The translations under genes were made by a program, and so were the position numbers. DNA of 16,487 bases from Puniceicoccales bacterium (GTDB lineage: Bacteria; Verrucomicrobiota; Verrucomicrobiia; Opitutales; JAIRKQ01), in assembly GCA_031273725.1 (NCBI GenBank), contig JAISRG010000010.1:1-16487 (forward strand), read 5' to 3'. The first letter of the stretch is position 1; each line of letters opens with the position of its first letter. Below are positions 1 through 7,958 of the stretch, piece by piece. The notes under the pieces were generated by a model, which was not told the DNA's origin, made no database searches, and worked only from the letters and a program-made list of their open reading frames with translations.

Positions 1-123
1 AATGGGTTCTTCCGTTTCTTCGATGGAATCAAGTGTTATCCCTTTGACAGATGCGTTGATTGCTAAATCTTCCTGGGATTCGTTAAAAGCAACGATGTTG
101 CCATTCTTTTTTCCTATAAGCAT
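1..123 (-). CDS. Start of a small phage tail-region protein (partial, runs off left edge)
   Basis: An open frame starts at ATG 121-123 and continues to the left edge, so only 41 residues are visible (begins MLIGKKNGNIVAFNESQEDL). A good Shine-Dalgarno, AAAGGAG at 133-139, lies nine bases upstream of the ATG, which decides the start. It directly follows the tail fibre gene in the same operon, where Mu-like and other phages usually carry a small fibre-assembly or chaperone gene. That role is inferred from position only; the visible part shows no motif that I recognise. Confidence 0.6.
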   Translation of the reverse strand, partial: MLIGKKNGNIVAFNESQEDLAINASVKGITLDSIEETEEPI

Positions 124-124
124 A

Positions 125-190
125 TTAGAGTGCTCCTTTCGCGTAAAAAAATTGGAAATTATTTGTTATGGTGGTGTCATTATTCCAGTT
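125..190 (-). other. Out-of-frame second copy of the tail fibre C-terminal end
   Basis: Just past the fibre stop (180-182), a different frame encodes NNDTTITNNFQFFYAKGAL and a stop at 125-127. This closely resembles the fibre's own end, NSNLTVNTFRFIYAKGS (about 201-251). The two copies lie 70 bases apart, so they are in different frames. The remnant stops two bases before the next gene's ATG and contains that gene's Shine-Dalgarno (AAAGGAG, 133-139). I infer it is the ancestral 3' end of the fibre gene, displaced by an inserted or replaced C-terminus but kept because it carries the ribosome binding site. Confidence 0.6.
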
Positions 191-1670
191 GGGGAGGAAC
201 TGAACCTTTCGCATAAATAAACCGAAAAGTGTTGACGGTGAGGTTAGAATTGAACATTCGGAAAACATAGTCACTGCCCACCGGAAACAATAGATATAGA
301 TTTCTGCTGGTAGAGTAGGTGGTGGCGCCATTGGAGTACGTTACCAAATTTTCACCATTCATTACTTCCCCTATGATATAAGCATTGGTATTGGAAGTGG
401 TACACTTGACGTATACCCAACCATCCGTTGGGGCAGTATAGGCATCTCCCGACGCACCATAGGTGAGGTCGACGTACTGCAAACTCGGTACCCAATCATC
501 GGAATTACCACTTCCACCGCCTTCACCGCCAATTGCACTTGCTTCCCCCGTTGATGGGTTTACGGTAATGGTCGTTCCATCGGGCTTGATTCCACCAAGT
601 ATGCTCGCTGTCGCAATGGGAAGGGTATAAGTTTGCCCATCGGCGGAAAGGACACCGTTCGCAATGCTAAGATTACTACCCACTTTGATTCCGCCAAGGG
701 TATCGGCCGATGCCGTGGGAAGGGTGTATGAAGAACTTTCCTCTGACCATCCAAGGCCGTCGGATGTGGATTTTAAAACCTGGCCACTGGAACCTTTCTC
801 CAATCTCGTTGCTGCCCCTGATTCACCACCAACGATGAGGTCTCCCTTGGCAGTCATGGGGTTTGCCATTCCATCGCTACTTGCGGTCCCCGAGGATGAA
901 ATGGTTATTTCCGAAGCATTTGCCTCGATGGTAACGTTATTGCCAGACTTCAGTGTCTTAAATTTCAAATCTCCATCAATTTTTTCCTTAAAAACACCAA
1001 TGCCAGTTCCCACGTTACTTGCCGAAATAATTTCCCCGGATCCGGAAGTTGAGTGCCGATCTACGTAGGTTTTGACAGCCTTTTGGGAAGGAACCACGGA
1101 ATCGGAAGTCCCGAGATTTGTGTTGGCGTCGATGGCGGTCAATGGAATGAATCTATTGTCACACTCATTGGACGTGTAATAAATTTTGACCGGGTCCGGA
1201 GGAGTGGAAAGATTGCCGCCACCGACTTCGAGAATGCGAATTATTCCGGCACACAGCGTTATGATTTTTGGGGTTGAATCGACGGTTGTTGCCCAAACTG
1301 ACAACCAATGATCGCCCGTGACCACATTGCTTTCGGCCGAAGAAAATGGGATTACAGCATGCTGTTTTGTGCCATCCTCCCATGTTTCCGATGTCAGAGT
1401 GTCATCGAAGGATGTGCAAATTTTCTGCATGAGAGCGGGTGTGCTCGCAGGCGGTACTTTGCCATCATCCGTCAATTTGCGAATTGCAAGGGAAATGCTC
1501 CCATAATTTGATACACTCAAAACATCATTTCCATTAAAAATACCAATTTCAAATTTGATATCGTTTCCCCTCCAAAATTGCGGAATCTCACTACGCAGAA
1601 CATCGATGGGGTTGTTAAAACTTGATGTGTCAGCCTTGATTCTGACGATTATTTCATTCAAATTGTTCAT
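180..1670 (-). CDS. Phage tail fibre / baseplate-attached receptor-binding protein
   Basis: The 496-residue product is predicted to form the host-contacting fibre. Residues 1-150 form a baseplate-attachment-like head with no clear motif. Residues 184-204 contain the fibre-type motif PSQKAVKTYVD. Residues 270-310 hold the common fibre motif beginning NPMTAKGDLIVGG and ending near GLGW. Two copies of YTLPxAxAxxLGGIK follow at 315-329 and 348-362, then a Gly/Ser-rich linker at 381-389, then a compact beta-rich C-terminal domain (about 395-496) likely to bind the receptor. It starts 4 bases after the stop of the preceding 130-aa gene; no clear Shine-Dalgarno is visible, so translational coupling is likely. 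Its last residues (NLTVNTFRFIYAKG) are echoed in another frame just downstream, suggesting a swapped or duplicated C-terminus. The fibre call is firm; attachment to a sheathed or unsheathed tail is not known. Confidence 0.82.
   Translation of the reverse strand: MNNLNEIIVRIKADTSSFNNPIDVLRSEIPQFWRGNDIKFEIGIFNGNDVLSVSNYGSISLAIRKLTDDGKVPPASTPALMQKICTSFDDTLTSETWEDGTKQHAVIPFSSAESNVVTGDHWLSVWATTVDSTPKIITLCAGIIRILEVGGGNLSTPPDPVKIYYTSNECDNRFIPLTAIDANTNLGTSDSVVPSQKAVKTYVDRHSTSGSGEIISASNVGTGIGVFKEKIDGDLKFKTLKSGNNVTIEANASEITISSSGTASSDGMANPMTAKGDLIVGGESGAATRLEKGSSGQVLKSTSDGLGWSEESSSYTLPTASADTLGGIKVGSNLSIANGVLSADGQTYTLPIATASILGGIKPDGTTITVNPSTGEASAIGGEGGGSGNSDDWVPSLQYVDLTYGASGDAYTAPTDGWVYVKCTTSNTNAYIIGEVMNGENLVTYSNGATTYSTSRNLYLLFPVGSDYVFRMFNSNLTVNTFRFIYAKGSVPPQLE
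585..728 (-). repeat. Two-copy internal repeat in the tail fibre (YTLP...LGGIK)
   Basis: The codons for YTLPTASADTLGGIK (684-728) and YTLPIATASILGGIK (585-629) form two related 15-residue units spaced 33 residues apart. Units of this type recur in phage fibre shafts and are often substrates for copy-number change and recombination between fibre genes. Confidence 0.75.
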
Positions 1671-1673
1671 ACT

Positions 1674-2066
1674 TTAATTTTTTGTAAAAGTTCCACCTAT
1701 AATTTTGTAAGCGTGGGTCGAAACTACCCCATCGCTTACGGATTGTACTTCACTGATAACGACGTCATTTAGGGAATAGGTATCCTGGGACGGTTCTTCG
1801 GTAATCACCAGAGTCGATGATAAATTCGTCAACGATGCAGCATGTTGAATGGCATAGGCCTGTGCCTCTTCCACCGAAGAATGTCTCTTTGATACCTTAA
1901 ACTCCAATGTCGTCTGCTGGTTTCCACGGTCAAACCCTCTGATGGCAGCAGCTCGCATGGCAGAAGCAATTTGTGTCTGCCGGGAATTGTTGATTTGCAA
2001 ATCGTAGGGTTGTTCATTGGAAACGTTGCCACCGGCTAGGGTGACTGTTCCTATTGTAATTTTCAT
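1674..2066 (-). CDS. Phage tail-associated protein, 130 aa, between gp37-like and fibre genes
   Basis: The product is a short beta-rich protein with no signal peptide or membrane segment. Visible features are an R/Q-rich segment (NNSRQTQIASAMRAAAIRGF, about residues 27-46), an RGN motif followed by a predicted strand (about 48-59), an Ala-rich helix (about 65-78) and a C-terminal YKIIGGTF. It starts 3 bases after the stop of the gp37-like gene and ends 3 bases before the fibre gene, so it is translated as part of the tail operon. Mu places a sheath and tube gene after gp37; this protein is far too small for a sheath. It could be a tail completion, tube-like or fibre-adaptor protein. The function is not recognised; the structural role is inferred from context. 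Confidence 0.6.
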   Translation of the reverse strand: MKITIGTVTLAGGNVSNEQPYDLQINNSRQTQIASAMRAAAIRGFDRGNQQTTLEFKVSKRHSSVEEAQAYAIQHAASLTNLSSTLVITEEPSQDTYSLNDVVISEVQSVSDGVVSTHAYKIIGGTFTKN

Positions 2067-2069
2067 TAT

Positions 2070-2528
2070 CTACGTAAATTTTAGATGGCATGGCATGCCA
2101 AAACACATTGAAAAATAGTTAATATTGTCCTCGCGGGTGGCTTTGAAATTTTGCGGCCCAGAAGCCAATTCCAGTTGATAATTTTCATCCAAAAGATCTG
2201 GATGCCACATGTGCAAATGTTGCATGACTATTTCGGCCAACAACAGCAGACTCTTGCCCGATTTGTTCATCGCGGTATTTTCTATGACTTTTATCTCGAT
2301 GGTTACGCTGTGAAAAACCGGCCCGATAACATGCGCACGCGTATTATTTGGGATTGGCGGCATGAGCACTATCGCTATGCCGATGCCCGTTTTAACATTT
2401 GCTTCAATGACAGAACTTAAATCGCTCTGTTTATACGTCAAAATTGGAACGTTCCGCAATTCGTTCAAACCGAGCAACCGTTTTTCGATCGCATCCTGTA
2501 ACTTTTCAAAAATTCCTTCTGTTTTCAT
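2070..2528 (-). CDS. Mu gp37-like phage tail/neck protein (DUF1834-like)
   Basis: The 152-residue protein begins MKTEGIFEKLQDAIEKRL, an N-terminal helix typical of Mu gp37-like (DUF1834) proteins, followed by alternating strands including IGIAIVLMPPI and SVTIEIKVIEN and a C-terminal strand region (FKATREDNINYFSMCF). These proteins sit between head and tail genes and are thought to act at the neck or tail end. The start is fixed by a perfect AGGAGG at 2538-2543, which lies inside the last codons of the gp36-like gene, so the two are translationally coupled. Length is close to the family's. The family assignment rests on size, order and general pattern, and is not certain. Confidence 0.66.
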   Translation of the reverse strand: MKTEGIFEKLQDAIEKRLLGLNELRNVPILTYKQSDLSSVIEANVKTGIGIAIVLMPPIPNNTRAHVIGPVFHSVTIEIKVIENTAMNKSGKSLLLLAEIVMQHLHMWHPDLLDENYQLELASGPQNFKATREDNINYFSMCFGMPCHLKFT

Positions 2529-2530
2529 AA

Positions 2531-2989
2531 TTAAAAACCTCCTAAAGATTTTTCAGATACATGACGTAATCTACGATGTACAACTTGGCATCCAACATTC
2601 GCACTAAAATCACTGGCGGCCAAGGCATCGTCTGGAACGGATACGGGGACTTCCCCTTGGGCAATGCGCTTTAGGTAATCCTTCGCATCGGTTGCCAAAC
2701 GGACTTGGTCGGCCGTTAATTTCAAGCCCGGCAAGCGGGTTTGAGCACTTTCTAAAATCAAATAACACGCAAAACTTTTTAAGTCCTGCGGAATTTTTGT
2801 CCTATCGGCGCTTAGCAAATTATTTCTGTTTCCACTAATTTCAGCACGAATGCGAGCTGTAATGTCGTCAATGATTTCGTCGATTGGATTTGATTGATCC
2901 GATATTGCCAGAGTCTTCAAGGCATTTAGCTGCGTTGAACACAAATAGTCATAGAGGTCAGAAGTTTGTATAGTTATCCACGTTGCCAT
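2531..2989 (-). CDS. Mu gp36-like head-tail connector protein (DUF1320-like)
   Basis: The 152-residue product starts MATWITIQTSDLYDYLCSTQLNALKTLA, then an acidic/isoleucine-rich helix (NPIDEIIDDITARIRAEISG, about 33-52) and IPQDLKSFACYLILESAQTRL (about 67-87). This is the layout of Mu gp36/DUF1320 and of the wider gp6-like adaptor fold: helical bundle, short unit, located after the capsid gene. The adaptor probably binds the portal ring and forms the head-tail joint. The start has no obvious Shine-Dalgarno. It follows an unusually large gap for this operon (82 bases) that holds a strong hairpin, so its expression may be set apart from that of the capsid gene. Confidence 0.72.
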   Translation of the reverse strand: MATWITIQTSDLYDYLCSTQLNALKTLAISDQSNPIDEIIDDITARIRAEISGNRNNLLSADRTKIPQDLKSFACYLILESAQTRLPGLKLTADQVRLATDAKDYLKRIAQGEVPVSVPDDALAASDFSANVGCQVVHRRLRHVSEKSLGGF

Positions 2990-3017
2990 AAAGTTTTCAA
3001 TTGGAGTGTTGGGGAGG

Positions 3018-3048
3018 ACCCGGAAAAACTTTTGAAGTCTTTCCGGGT
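3018..3048 (-). promoter_or_regulatory. mRNA hairpin between capsid and gp36-like genes
   Basis: The arms ACCCGGAAA (3018-3026) and TTTCCGGGT (3040-3048) pair perfectly. Inside them ACTT (3028-3031) pairs with AAGT (3035-3038) around a three-base loop. In the minus-strand RNA the intervening pair becomes a G-U wobble, giving a continuous 14-bp stem. No U-run follows, so it is not a normal intrinsic terminator. Its position just after the capsid stop suggests an mRNA-stabilising or attenuating element that keeps capsid expression above that of downstream genes. Confidence 0.7.
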
Positions 3049-3071
3049 ATATGGGTAGGTCTGTATTGATG

Positions 3072-4028
3072 CTATGATGCTGTTACTGTGAGTTTTCTTA
3101 TGCCTTCCTTTGAAGTCAAAACTACATTGCTGTAGTGTTCGACTGTCAAATCCGTAAACTTGCTATGTTCATCCGCATACACACGAAATGTGCTACCGCC
3201 GTCGATTGGAGTAACGAACCGTTTAATGTTTGCCGGTTCATCTTTCATGATATCATTCCGCGTATAGAATGCGTAAATTTTGTTACCGAGCAGATTGGCT
3301 TTCCCGGCACCGCTTTGGTAGCGAGCACTCATTACCCGCACTTCATCGACGAACAGCTTTCTTGCCAACTCTTCCGGAGTCAACCCTGCTGCCCGCGTTG
3401 CTCCAGCCGTATTCTGGGCATCGTAGGAATCGCTCCTTAAATCCCAGGCACCCTCTCCTATGACAATTCTATTCGGACGGATACCTGTAATATCCGCTGC
3501 CGCTTCCAATTCGGATCGAATGTGGGAATCTGGATTGGCAGACGATCCCCAAACGTAGCCGGCGGAAATTGATTCGGCATTATCTTCCAATGCTGAAATC
3601 GCACGGCGCAACTCGTTACGCAATAGGCGTTGCAGCAGCAACTGCACATAACGCTCCCTCCAATCGTCCCCTGCGACATCGTCATGGTCAACCCTGACCG
3701 TTAAACCTTTGTTGTAGGTCCGTGAGGTTATGGAAGTTCCAACGAATTCTATGCGCTTGAAAGATGCTCCGATGGAGCGGATGTCGTCGGTCTCAGACAA
3801 GAAGCATTGTTCGTTATTTGAAAGCTTGAACTCGAAACGTTTTGCTACGGGGATAACCGGTGCGATGAAATTCAGCAATTCTTCCATTTGTTCCGAATCT
3901 TTCCAGCCCACAGTAAATGCGGTTAGCGGTTCCGAGTATGTTGATGCGGTGAATCTTGCCTCATTGGCGGCACAAATTGTGCCACATTCCTGAAAACCAT
4001 CATCTTTTGGTAAAATTTCTATGTTCAT
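3072..4028 (-). CDS. Phage major capsid protein
   Basis: This 318-residue protein is most likely the shell-forming capsid subunit. It lies directly after the decoration protein and before the gp36-like connector, the place of the major head protein in Mu-like modules, and has the usual length. Visible features are a long helix with paired Arg/Leu (DWRERYVQLLLQRLLRNEL, about 121-139), a following Ala/Glu-rich stretch like the spine helix of HK97-fold capsids, NRIVIGEGAWDLR, and a C-terminal strand region (GSTFRVYADEHSKF). The start is supported by AAAGGA six bases upstream of the ATG. The sequence is not obviously close to Mu gpT, so it may belong to another HK97-fold capsid family. There is no visible cleavage site or N-terminal delta domain. 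Confidence 0.75.
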   Translation of the reverse strand: MNIEILPKDDGFQECGTICAANEARFTASTYSEPLTAFTVGWKDSEQMEELLNFIAPVIPVAKRFEFKLSNNEQCFLSETDDIRSIGASFKRIEFVGTSITSRTYNKGLTVRVDHDDVAGDDWRERYVQLLLQRLLRNELRRAISALEDNAESISAGYVWGSSANPDSHIRSELEAAADITGIRPNRIVIGEGAWDLRSDSYDAQNTAGATRAAGLTPEELARKLFVDEVRVMSARYQSGAGKANLLGNKIYAFYTRNDIMKDEPANIKRFVTPIDGGSTFRVYADEHSKFTDLTVEHYSNVVLTSKEGIRKLTVTAS

Positions 4029-4048
4029 ATGATCCTTTGGGTTAATTT

Positions 4049-4495
4049 TTAACTGCTTTTAACTACATGTTGCTGGGACACGCAGCTCATAAATTCTATG
4101 ATCTGGTTTGCCGCTGCCGACGTTAGTGCTATTCCTATCATTGTGCAAATTTGGTCGCTCTCCGTTGGTTCTGGCAGTGTTGTCACCTTGCCACTTTCCG
4201 CAGGAATAAGGATCGCGCCTGCCGCAATTGCAGTACTTGCCACCGCTTGCAATGTGTCGGGAGATCCAAGTAATGCGACGTTGACGATTTCTTTGGGTCC
4301 TCCAGAGGTAGGAGCCGCCGCTTCATCGGTGATGATACCTATTGGCAGATCGGAAGTGCCGCATAGGGCGACGTCGGTCTCTTGCGTCCCAAATTTGCCG
4401 AGTAGATATTTGGTTGGGATGGCTTCTTCTGCCTGCTTGGTAATGTTACAAGCATGGGTCCCAACAACAGAATTTGATAATATTAGTTGTGTCAT
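4049..4495 (-). CDS. Phage head decoration/stabilisation protein
   Basis: The 148-residue, Ala/Thr-rich protein contains the pattern typical of capsid decoration proteins in Mu-like and DUF2190-type phages: a stretch of short strands, then TAIAAGAILIPAESGKVTTL (about 88-107), then IGIALTSAAANQIIEFM (about 118-134). Such proteins bind the outside of the assembled shell at local three-fold axes and stabilise it against DNA pressure. It lies between protease/scaffold and capsid, the normal place. AGGGA upstream of ATG 4495 supports the start. Four cysteines are spread along the chain, somewhat unusual for a decoration protein. Confidence 0.7.
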   Translation of the reverse strand: MTQLILSNSVVGTHACNITKQAEEAIPTKYLLGKFGTQETDVALCGTSDLPIGIITDEAAAPTSGGPKEIVNVALLGSPDTLQAVASTAIAAGAILIPAESGKVTTLPEPTESDQICTMIGIALTSAAANQIIEFMSCVSQQHVVKSS

Positions 4496-4511
4496 AATTC
4501 CCTAGTTAAGG

Positions 4512-5297
4512 TTAAAAGTTTCTATTGAATAATGCCGGGTTGTTGCGTTTGACCGCATTCCACGCATCGTTGTATTTCTCTGAAAATTTTTGCATGCGCT
4601 CGAAGACAAGTTCCAAAATCCTTTCGCAATTTGATTTATTGAATATCGATTGTTTCAAATCTTCCGTCTGCGAAACCGTGTGGAGGACGACCTTCGACGG
4701 CAAAATTACAATATTTTCACCCATGGAATCCGTAATTTCTTCTCCGGACTGTTCTTCGCTCGCTGGATGAGCATCCGTTGGGCTAGAATCCTGGCAATTT
4801 ACCCGTGCATCGACTGCAAAGTTTTCGGCGTCATCATTTGGTAATGTCGTTTGTTCGTCGGCTTTTTCGGCCTTTGAAACGTGGTCACACTTGATATTTG
4901 GATGATTGGTTAACCCAACGGATAATAGGCGTTTTGGAGATAACTTGCCATCCTTCGTTGGCACCGTCAACCACCGCGGAGATAGATGCCTAAGGATCCC
5001 ATTTTTAAACAGCTCTTGGCCGATATCCGTCCATTTTACCAGAATCCACAGAGCATCATCATCCGTTTTTATATTTTCTATGCGCCCGTAGATTTTGCTG
5101 TTTTTCGACGCGAATTCCGGATCATCCGGGTGACCAATAAATATCGGTAGTCCCTGGAACCTTCGCATTAGGCGTCCCCGGAGAGAATGGAAGGAGTCAA
5201 TGATTCTTTCGGCAGCCTGGACATCAAAGAGTTGTGTTCCCTTTTGGTGGGCATATTCCCCGAAATTTGCCAACTTTAACCACTCAACGGACATCAT
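4512..5297 (-). CDS. Mu gpI-like prohead protease/scaffold
   Basis: The 261-residue protein matches the phage I-like family. The N-terminal part (about 1-140) carries GLPIFIGHPDDPEF (about 49-62), an IYGRI strand, RHLSPRW (about 102-108) and SVGLTNHPNI (about 126-135), all family hallmarks around the protease core. The rest is an acidic, low-complexity linker followed by a charged helix (about 215-255), consistent with a scaffolding tail. In Mu the protein cleaves and is removed from the prohead. The start MM at 5297 is fixed by AAAGGAGGG just upstream and overlaps the portal gene by 14 bases. It is shorter than Mu gpI. No separate scaffold gene follows, so this chain probably does both jobs. 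Confidence 0.8.
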   Translation of the reverse strand: MMSVEWLKLANFGEYAHQKGTQLFDVQAAERIIDSFHSLRGRLMRRFQGLPIFIGHPDDPEFASKNSKIYGRIENIKTDDDALWILVKWTDIGQELFKNGILRHLSPRWLTVPTKDGKLSPKRLLSVGLTNHPNIKCDHVSKAEKADEQTTLPNDDAENFAVDARVNCQDSSPTDAHPASEEQSGEEITDSMGENIVILPSKVVLHTVSQTEDLKQSIFNKSNCERILELVFERMQKFSEKYNDAWNAVKRNNPALFNRNF

Positions 5298-6573
5298 TCC
5301 CTCCTTTGTTTTCGCCGTTATTTTCGAATTGTGCCATGGAAGCTAGCATCCGCTCACCCTCATTCGGCGTTGACAGATTAAACCTTTCCCGGATATCATT
5401 TAGCGAAATTGGAACTCCCATTTTGTATAACTCCCGGTATAGGTTTAGTTCTTCGGCCACATTCCGTTTAACATTTGGAATAAACTTTATGTATGCCTTC
5501 GAGGGGACGTCACCGAATAGATATTTTATGACGAACCTATCGACCTGAGAATTGAGGGCTTCCGAAATCATTCCCGCATCATCCTCTTCCAAGATCACCG
5601 TTTCATCGGCTTGCAAAGATGCACCTGCTCCACTTTCCCTCGACAGCGTTGCCAAATCTGAACCTCTCCAGAGTGCTGAAATCGCACGGTCCATCCGATC
5701 TATTAATTTCGGATAGGGCAATTCTCCCTTCGTCGATAGATCTATGGCCTCAATGTCAGTACCCTTCGACATCAGTGCATTAAATTCAGCCCCAAAGTCT
5801 TCCACGGCATCGCGGGCAGCTTCCCACTGTTCCGTATTTGGAGCTGCATCGGTAACACCCTTTACCCCCGGCATGCCATTCCGTTCGCAATAGACCAACC
5901 AGTCGCGCAATGGCAGATGTTTGAATAGGTATGCGATGGAACATGCTTCCATTAAACCATCGCCGGTTGTCACCAGCCACGCCCCTGCTTCCAATGGAAT
6001 GCCAGATGTGGCGCCTTCGTTCGCTAAAAACTTCAATTTGCCATCGTGGTTTTCAAAAAACCATAGGGGGACAAATCGGAATGTGGCAGTTAATAACGTC
6101 GAAGGCGCCGTGTGCTTTAGTTTTGGAGAATCTTTTTCCGATCCCGAAAATTCATGGGGTTCAAAAATTATTTCATGGACGGCATATTTTTTCCCAACGG
6201 CATCCATCATTTGGCGGACCAATAGGGATATTCCACCGAGCTCATTGGCATCGCATGCATTTGTCGCTGACAAATTGTTATAGAAGTATTCCAGCGCGAC
6301 TTTTTGTTCCCTGGCAATATCAGAATCGTCGACCGATAAAATTTCCCAGTGCAATCGCGCGATCGACTTCTTTCTCTTGCTTGCCACACCTTGAATGACG
6401 TCATCTCGGCGCTCAATGGCATCCCATGTTAGGGCAGCGGCTTTCAAATACCCCGCGGAAAAAGCGTCCAGCATCTGTGACAATGAATCTGGTGTCAGAG
6501 TTTTAATTGGATTAAATCGTGCTCGCATGGAATTTTTCACGCGAATCTCTGAAATTTGTGATACCGTTTTCAT
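5284..6573 (-). CDS. Mu gp29-like phage portal protein (DUF935)
   Basis: The 429-residue protein forms the dodecameric portal at one head vertex through which DNA is pumped. It has the DUF935/Mu gp29 signature RRDDVIQGVASKRKKSIARL (about 55-74) followed by HWEIL, then FVPLWFFENHDGKL (about 167-180), EAGAWLVTTGDG (about 196-207), LPLRDWLVYCERNGMPGVKG (about 220-239) and a long central helix region ending WRGSDLATLSRESGAGASLQ (about 308-327). The C-terminus is Asn/Glu-rich. Its ATG overlaps the terminase stop by four bases, and AAGGAGAG lies upstream. Mu normally carries gp30 (gpF-like head morphogenesis) next; here the protease gene follows at once. Confidence 0.9.
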   Translation of the reverse strand: MKTVSQISEIRVKNSMRARFNPIKTLTPDSLSQMLDAFSAGYLKAAALTWDAIERRDDVIQGVASKRKKSIARLHWEILSVDDSDIAREQKVALEYFYNNLSATNACDANELGGISLLVRQMMDAVGKKYAVHEIIFEPHEFSGSEKDSPKLKHTAPSTLLTATFRFVPLWFFENHDGKLKFLANEGATSGIPLEAGAWLVTTGDGLMEACSIAYLFKHLPLRDWLVYCERNGMPGVKGVTDAAPNTEQWEAARDAVEDFGAEFNALMSKGTDIEAIDLSTKGELPYPKLIDRMDRAISALWRGSDLATLSRESGAGASLQADETVILEEDDAGMISEALNSQVDRFVIKYLFGDVPSKAYIKFIPNVKRNVAEELNLYRELYKMGVPISLNDIRERFNLSTPNEGERMLASMAQFENNGENKGGNDVR

Positions 6574-7958
6574 AAAAATTCTTCTCTCCTTGTTTTTCTT
6601 TCAATTTTTTCGAAATGTAACACCGATTGCCGTTTTCCGATGTTCGCCGCGTGTATGGCCAGCGCCAATGCCCAGAACCTATCGGCATGTCCATTTTTTC
6701 CCCTATCCCCAGCGAACCTGACATTTCCAGCGAATGTCGTTTCTCTCCTAACGGACCTCAAATCCGCTCGGATGAAATCATCGCCGGGAATTTTTATTAA
6801 TTTTTTTTCAAATACTTCCCGCAGCTGATAGGCCAATTCTTCCTTTGTCCTATTTGTAAAAGTTATCCCTTCGACGCGATACTTCCAAAAATTTTCGCTG
6901 GCACGTTCGAAAAATTGGCGCCCGATCCCGGTTTGATCAATGCATATCCTTTTCAAATTTTTCATCGCAAAAAATTTTTGTAGCTTCGCCTCTTGTTCGG
7001 CAAATGGAGCATTTTGCATGGTCAAAACTTTTCTCGTACACAGGATGTCATCCCGTTTTTCGAGTAACCAGAATACCGTCAAATCGTGATTGCGAGCGAT
7101 ATCGATTCCGAGGAAGCAATCGCTGGTATCCACGGAAAAATCATGCAATTCCCAGGAATTTTGTTCATCGGCCTGATATTCGCAGGTAGCCACCATGTCG
7201 CTCGTTATAAACGCCGATCGATCATCGGCCGGGACACACATATATTCTTGCAAAAATGACTCTTCGTCGGGACAAGAATTTCTCACGGCATCGAAATATT
7301 CCGAATCTGCCATTTGGGCCCGTTCGTCGGACTCGGACATCTGCATTTTCAATTTATCCAGAAAGCCGTGTTCGAGTGCATCCTGCAATGTTACGCGGTG
7401 GTACGAAAAATTTTTCCGATTTTCCCCATCGCGGACCTCACAGATCAACTTGTTAAAAAAATTATTTGACCCGCGATGTGTCGATAAAATCTCCAATTGT
7501 CCTCCCCAGGTGATGCCCGGAAAGGCGATTGTGTACAAAGTTTTCTGGTCACCATGCAGTGCGAATTCATCCAGTATGCGAGAACCTCTTTTCCCGGCCT
7601 GAGCATTGACATTCGACGACAATGAATTGATGGATGTGCCATTGGAAAATCCCAGCGACGTTGAGGATTCCGTTCTATCTTCGCAAATTAGCCTATGGCC
7701 GAAAAAATTACATGCTGGGGACAGAATTTTCGCAAATTTTTTGCAATCATCTATGAATAATTTTGCCTGCAACTCATCCCGGGATGTTATCCAGGAATCA
7801 TAATTATTTTGCCTAGAAACATGCCGCCTAACGGCACCGTATGCCGTTGCCAATGTCATCCCTATTTGGCGCGATTTTTCCAAAATTTTCAGGCGTGAAT
7901 TGTCCAGGATCCAATTAACTTGGTATGGCAGGAAAAAGTTCTGTGCCACGGATTTCAT
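6570..7958 (-). CDS. Phage terminase large subunit (Mu gp28-like)
   Basis: The 462-residue DNA-packaging motor has both domains. The ATPase domain shows a Walker A variant EKSRQIGMT (27-35), Walker B RILDEF with D130/E131, and the coupling motif STHRG (159-163). The C-terminal RNase H-like nuclease shows LGIDIA (D286), ICIDQTGIG (D341) and GHADRFWALALAI (D426), the three acidic residues expected for metal binding, so the enzyme appears intact. It belongs with Mu-like large terminases. The ATG overlaps the upstream gene's stop as ATGA, with GGAGGAG upstream. Product function is to dock on the portal, translocate DNA and cut it. Whether packaging is headful or of random host DNA cannot be told. 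Confidence 0.92.
   Translation of the reverse strand: MKSVAQNFFLPYQVNWILDNSRLKILEKSRQIGMTLATAYGAVRRHVSRQNNYDSWITSRDELQAKLFIDDCKKFAKILSPACNFFGHRLICEDRTESSTSLGFSNGTSINSLSSNVNAQAGKRGSRILDEFALHGDQKTLYTIAFPGITWGGQLEILSTHRGSNNFFNKLICEVRDGENRKNFSYHRVTLQDALEHGFLDKLKMQMSESDERAQMADSEYFDAVRNSCPDEESFLQEYMCVPADDRSAFITSDMVATCEYQADEQNSWELHDFSVDTSDCFLGIDIARNHDLTVFWLLEKRDDILCTRKVLTMQNAPFAEQEAKLQKFFAMKNLKRICIDQTGIGRQFFERASENFWKYRVEGITFTNRTKEELAYQLREVFEKKLIKIPGDDFIRADLRSVRRETTFAGNVRFAGDRGKNGHADRFWALALAIHAANIGKRQSVLHFEKIERKTRREEFL

Noticed and set aside
125..251. Diversity-generating retroelement (variable/template repeat pair)
   Set aside because: The two similar ends are short and differ at many base types, not only at A; no reverse transcriptase is visible in the window.
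125..331. Separate 68-residue gene overlapping the fibre 3' end
   Set aside because: Most of it is antiphase to the fibre coding sequence and shows no protein-like pattern; only its last 19 codons, the relic of the fibre tip, are meaningful.
664..1068. Plus-strand open frame inside the fibre gene
   Set aside because: Antisense shadow of the fibre gene without motif, ribosome binding site or neighbours on that strand; the same applies to the other plus-strand frames across 1-8700.
3018..3048. Rho-independent terminator
   Set aside because: The stem is strong but no U-run follows on either strand, and needed structural genes lie downstream.
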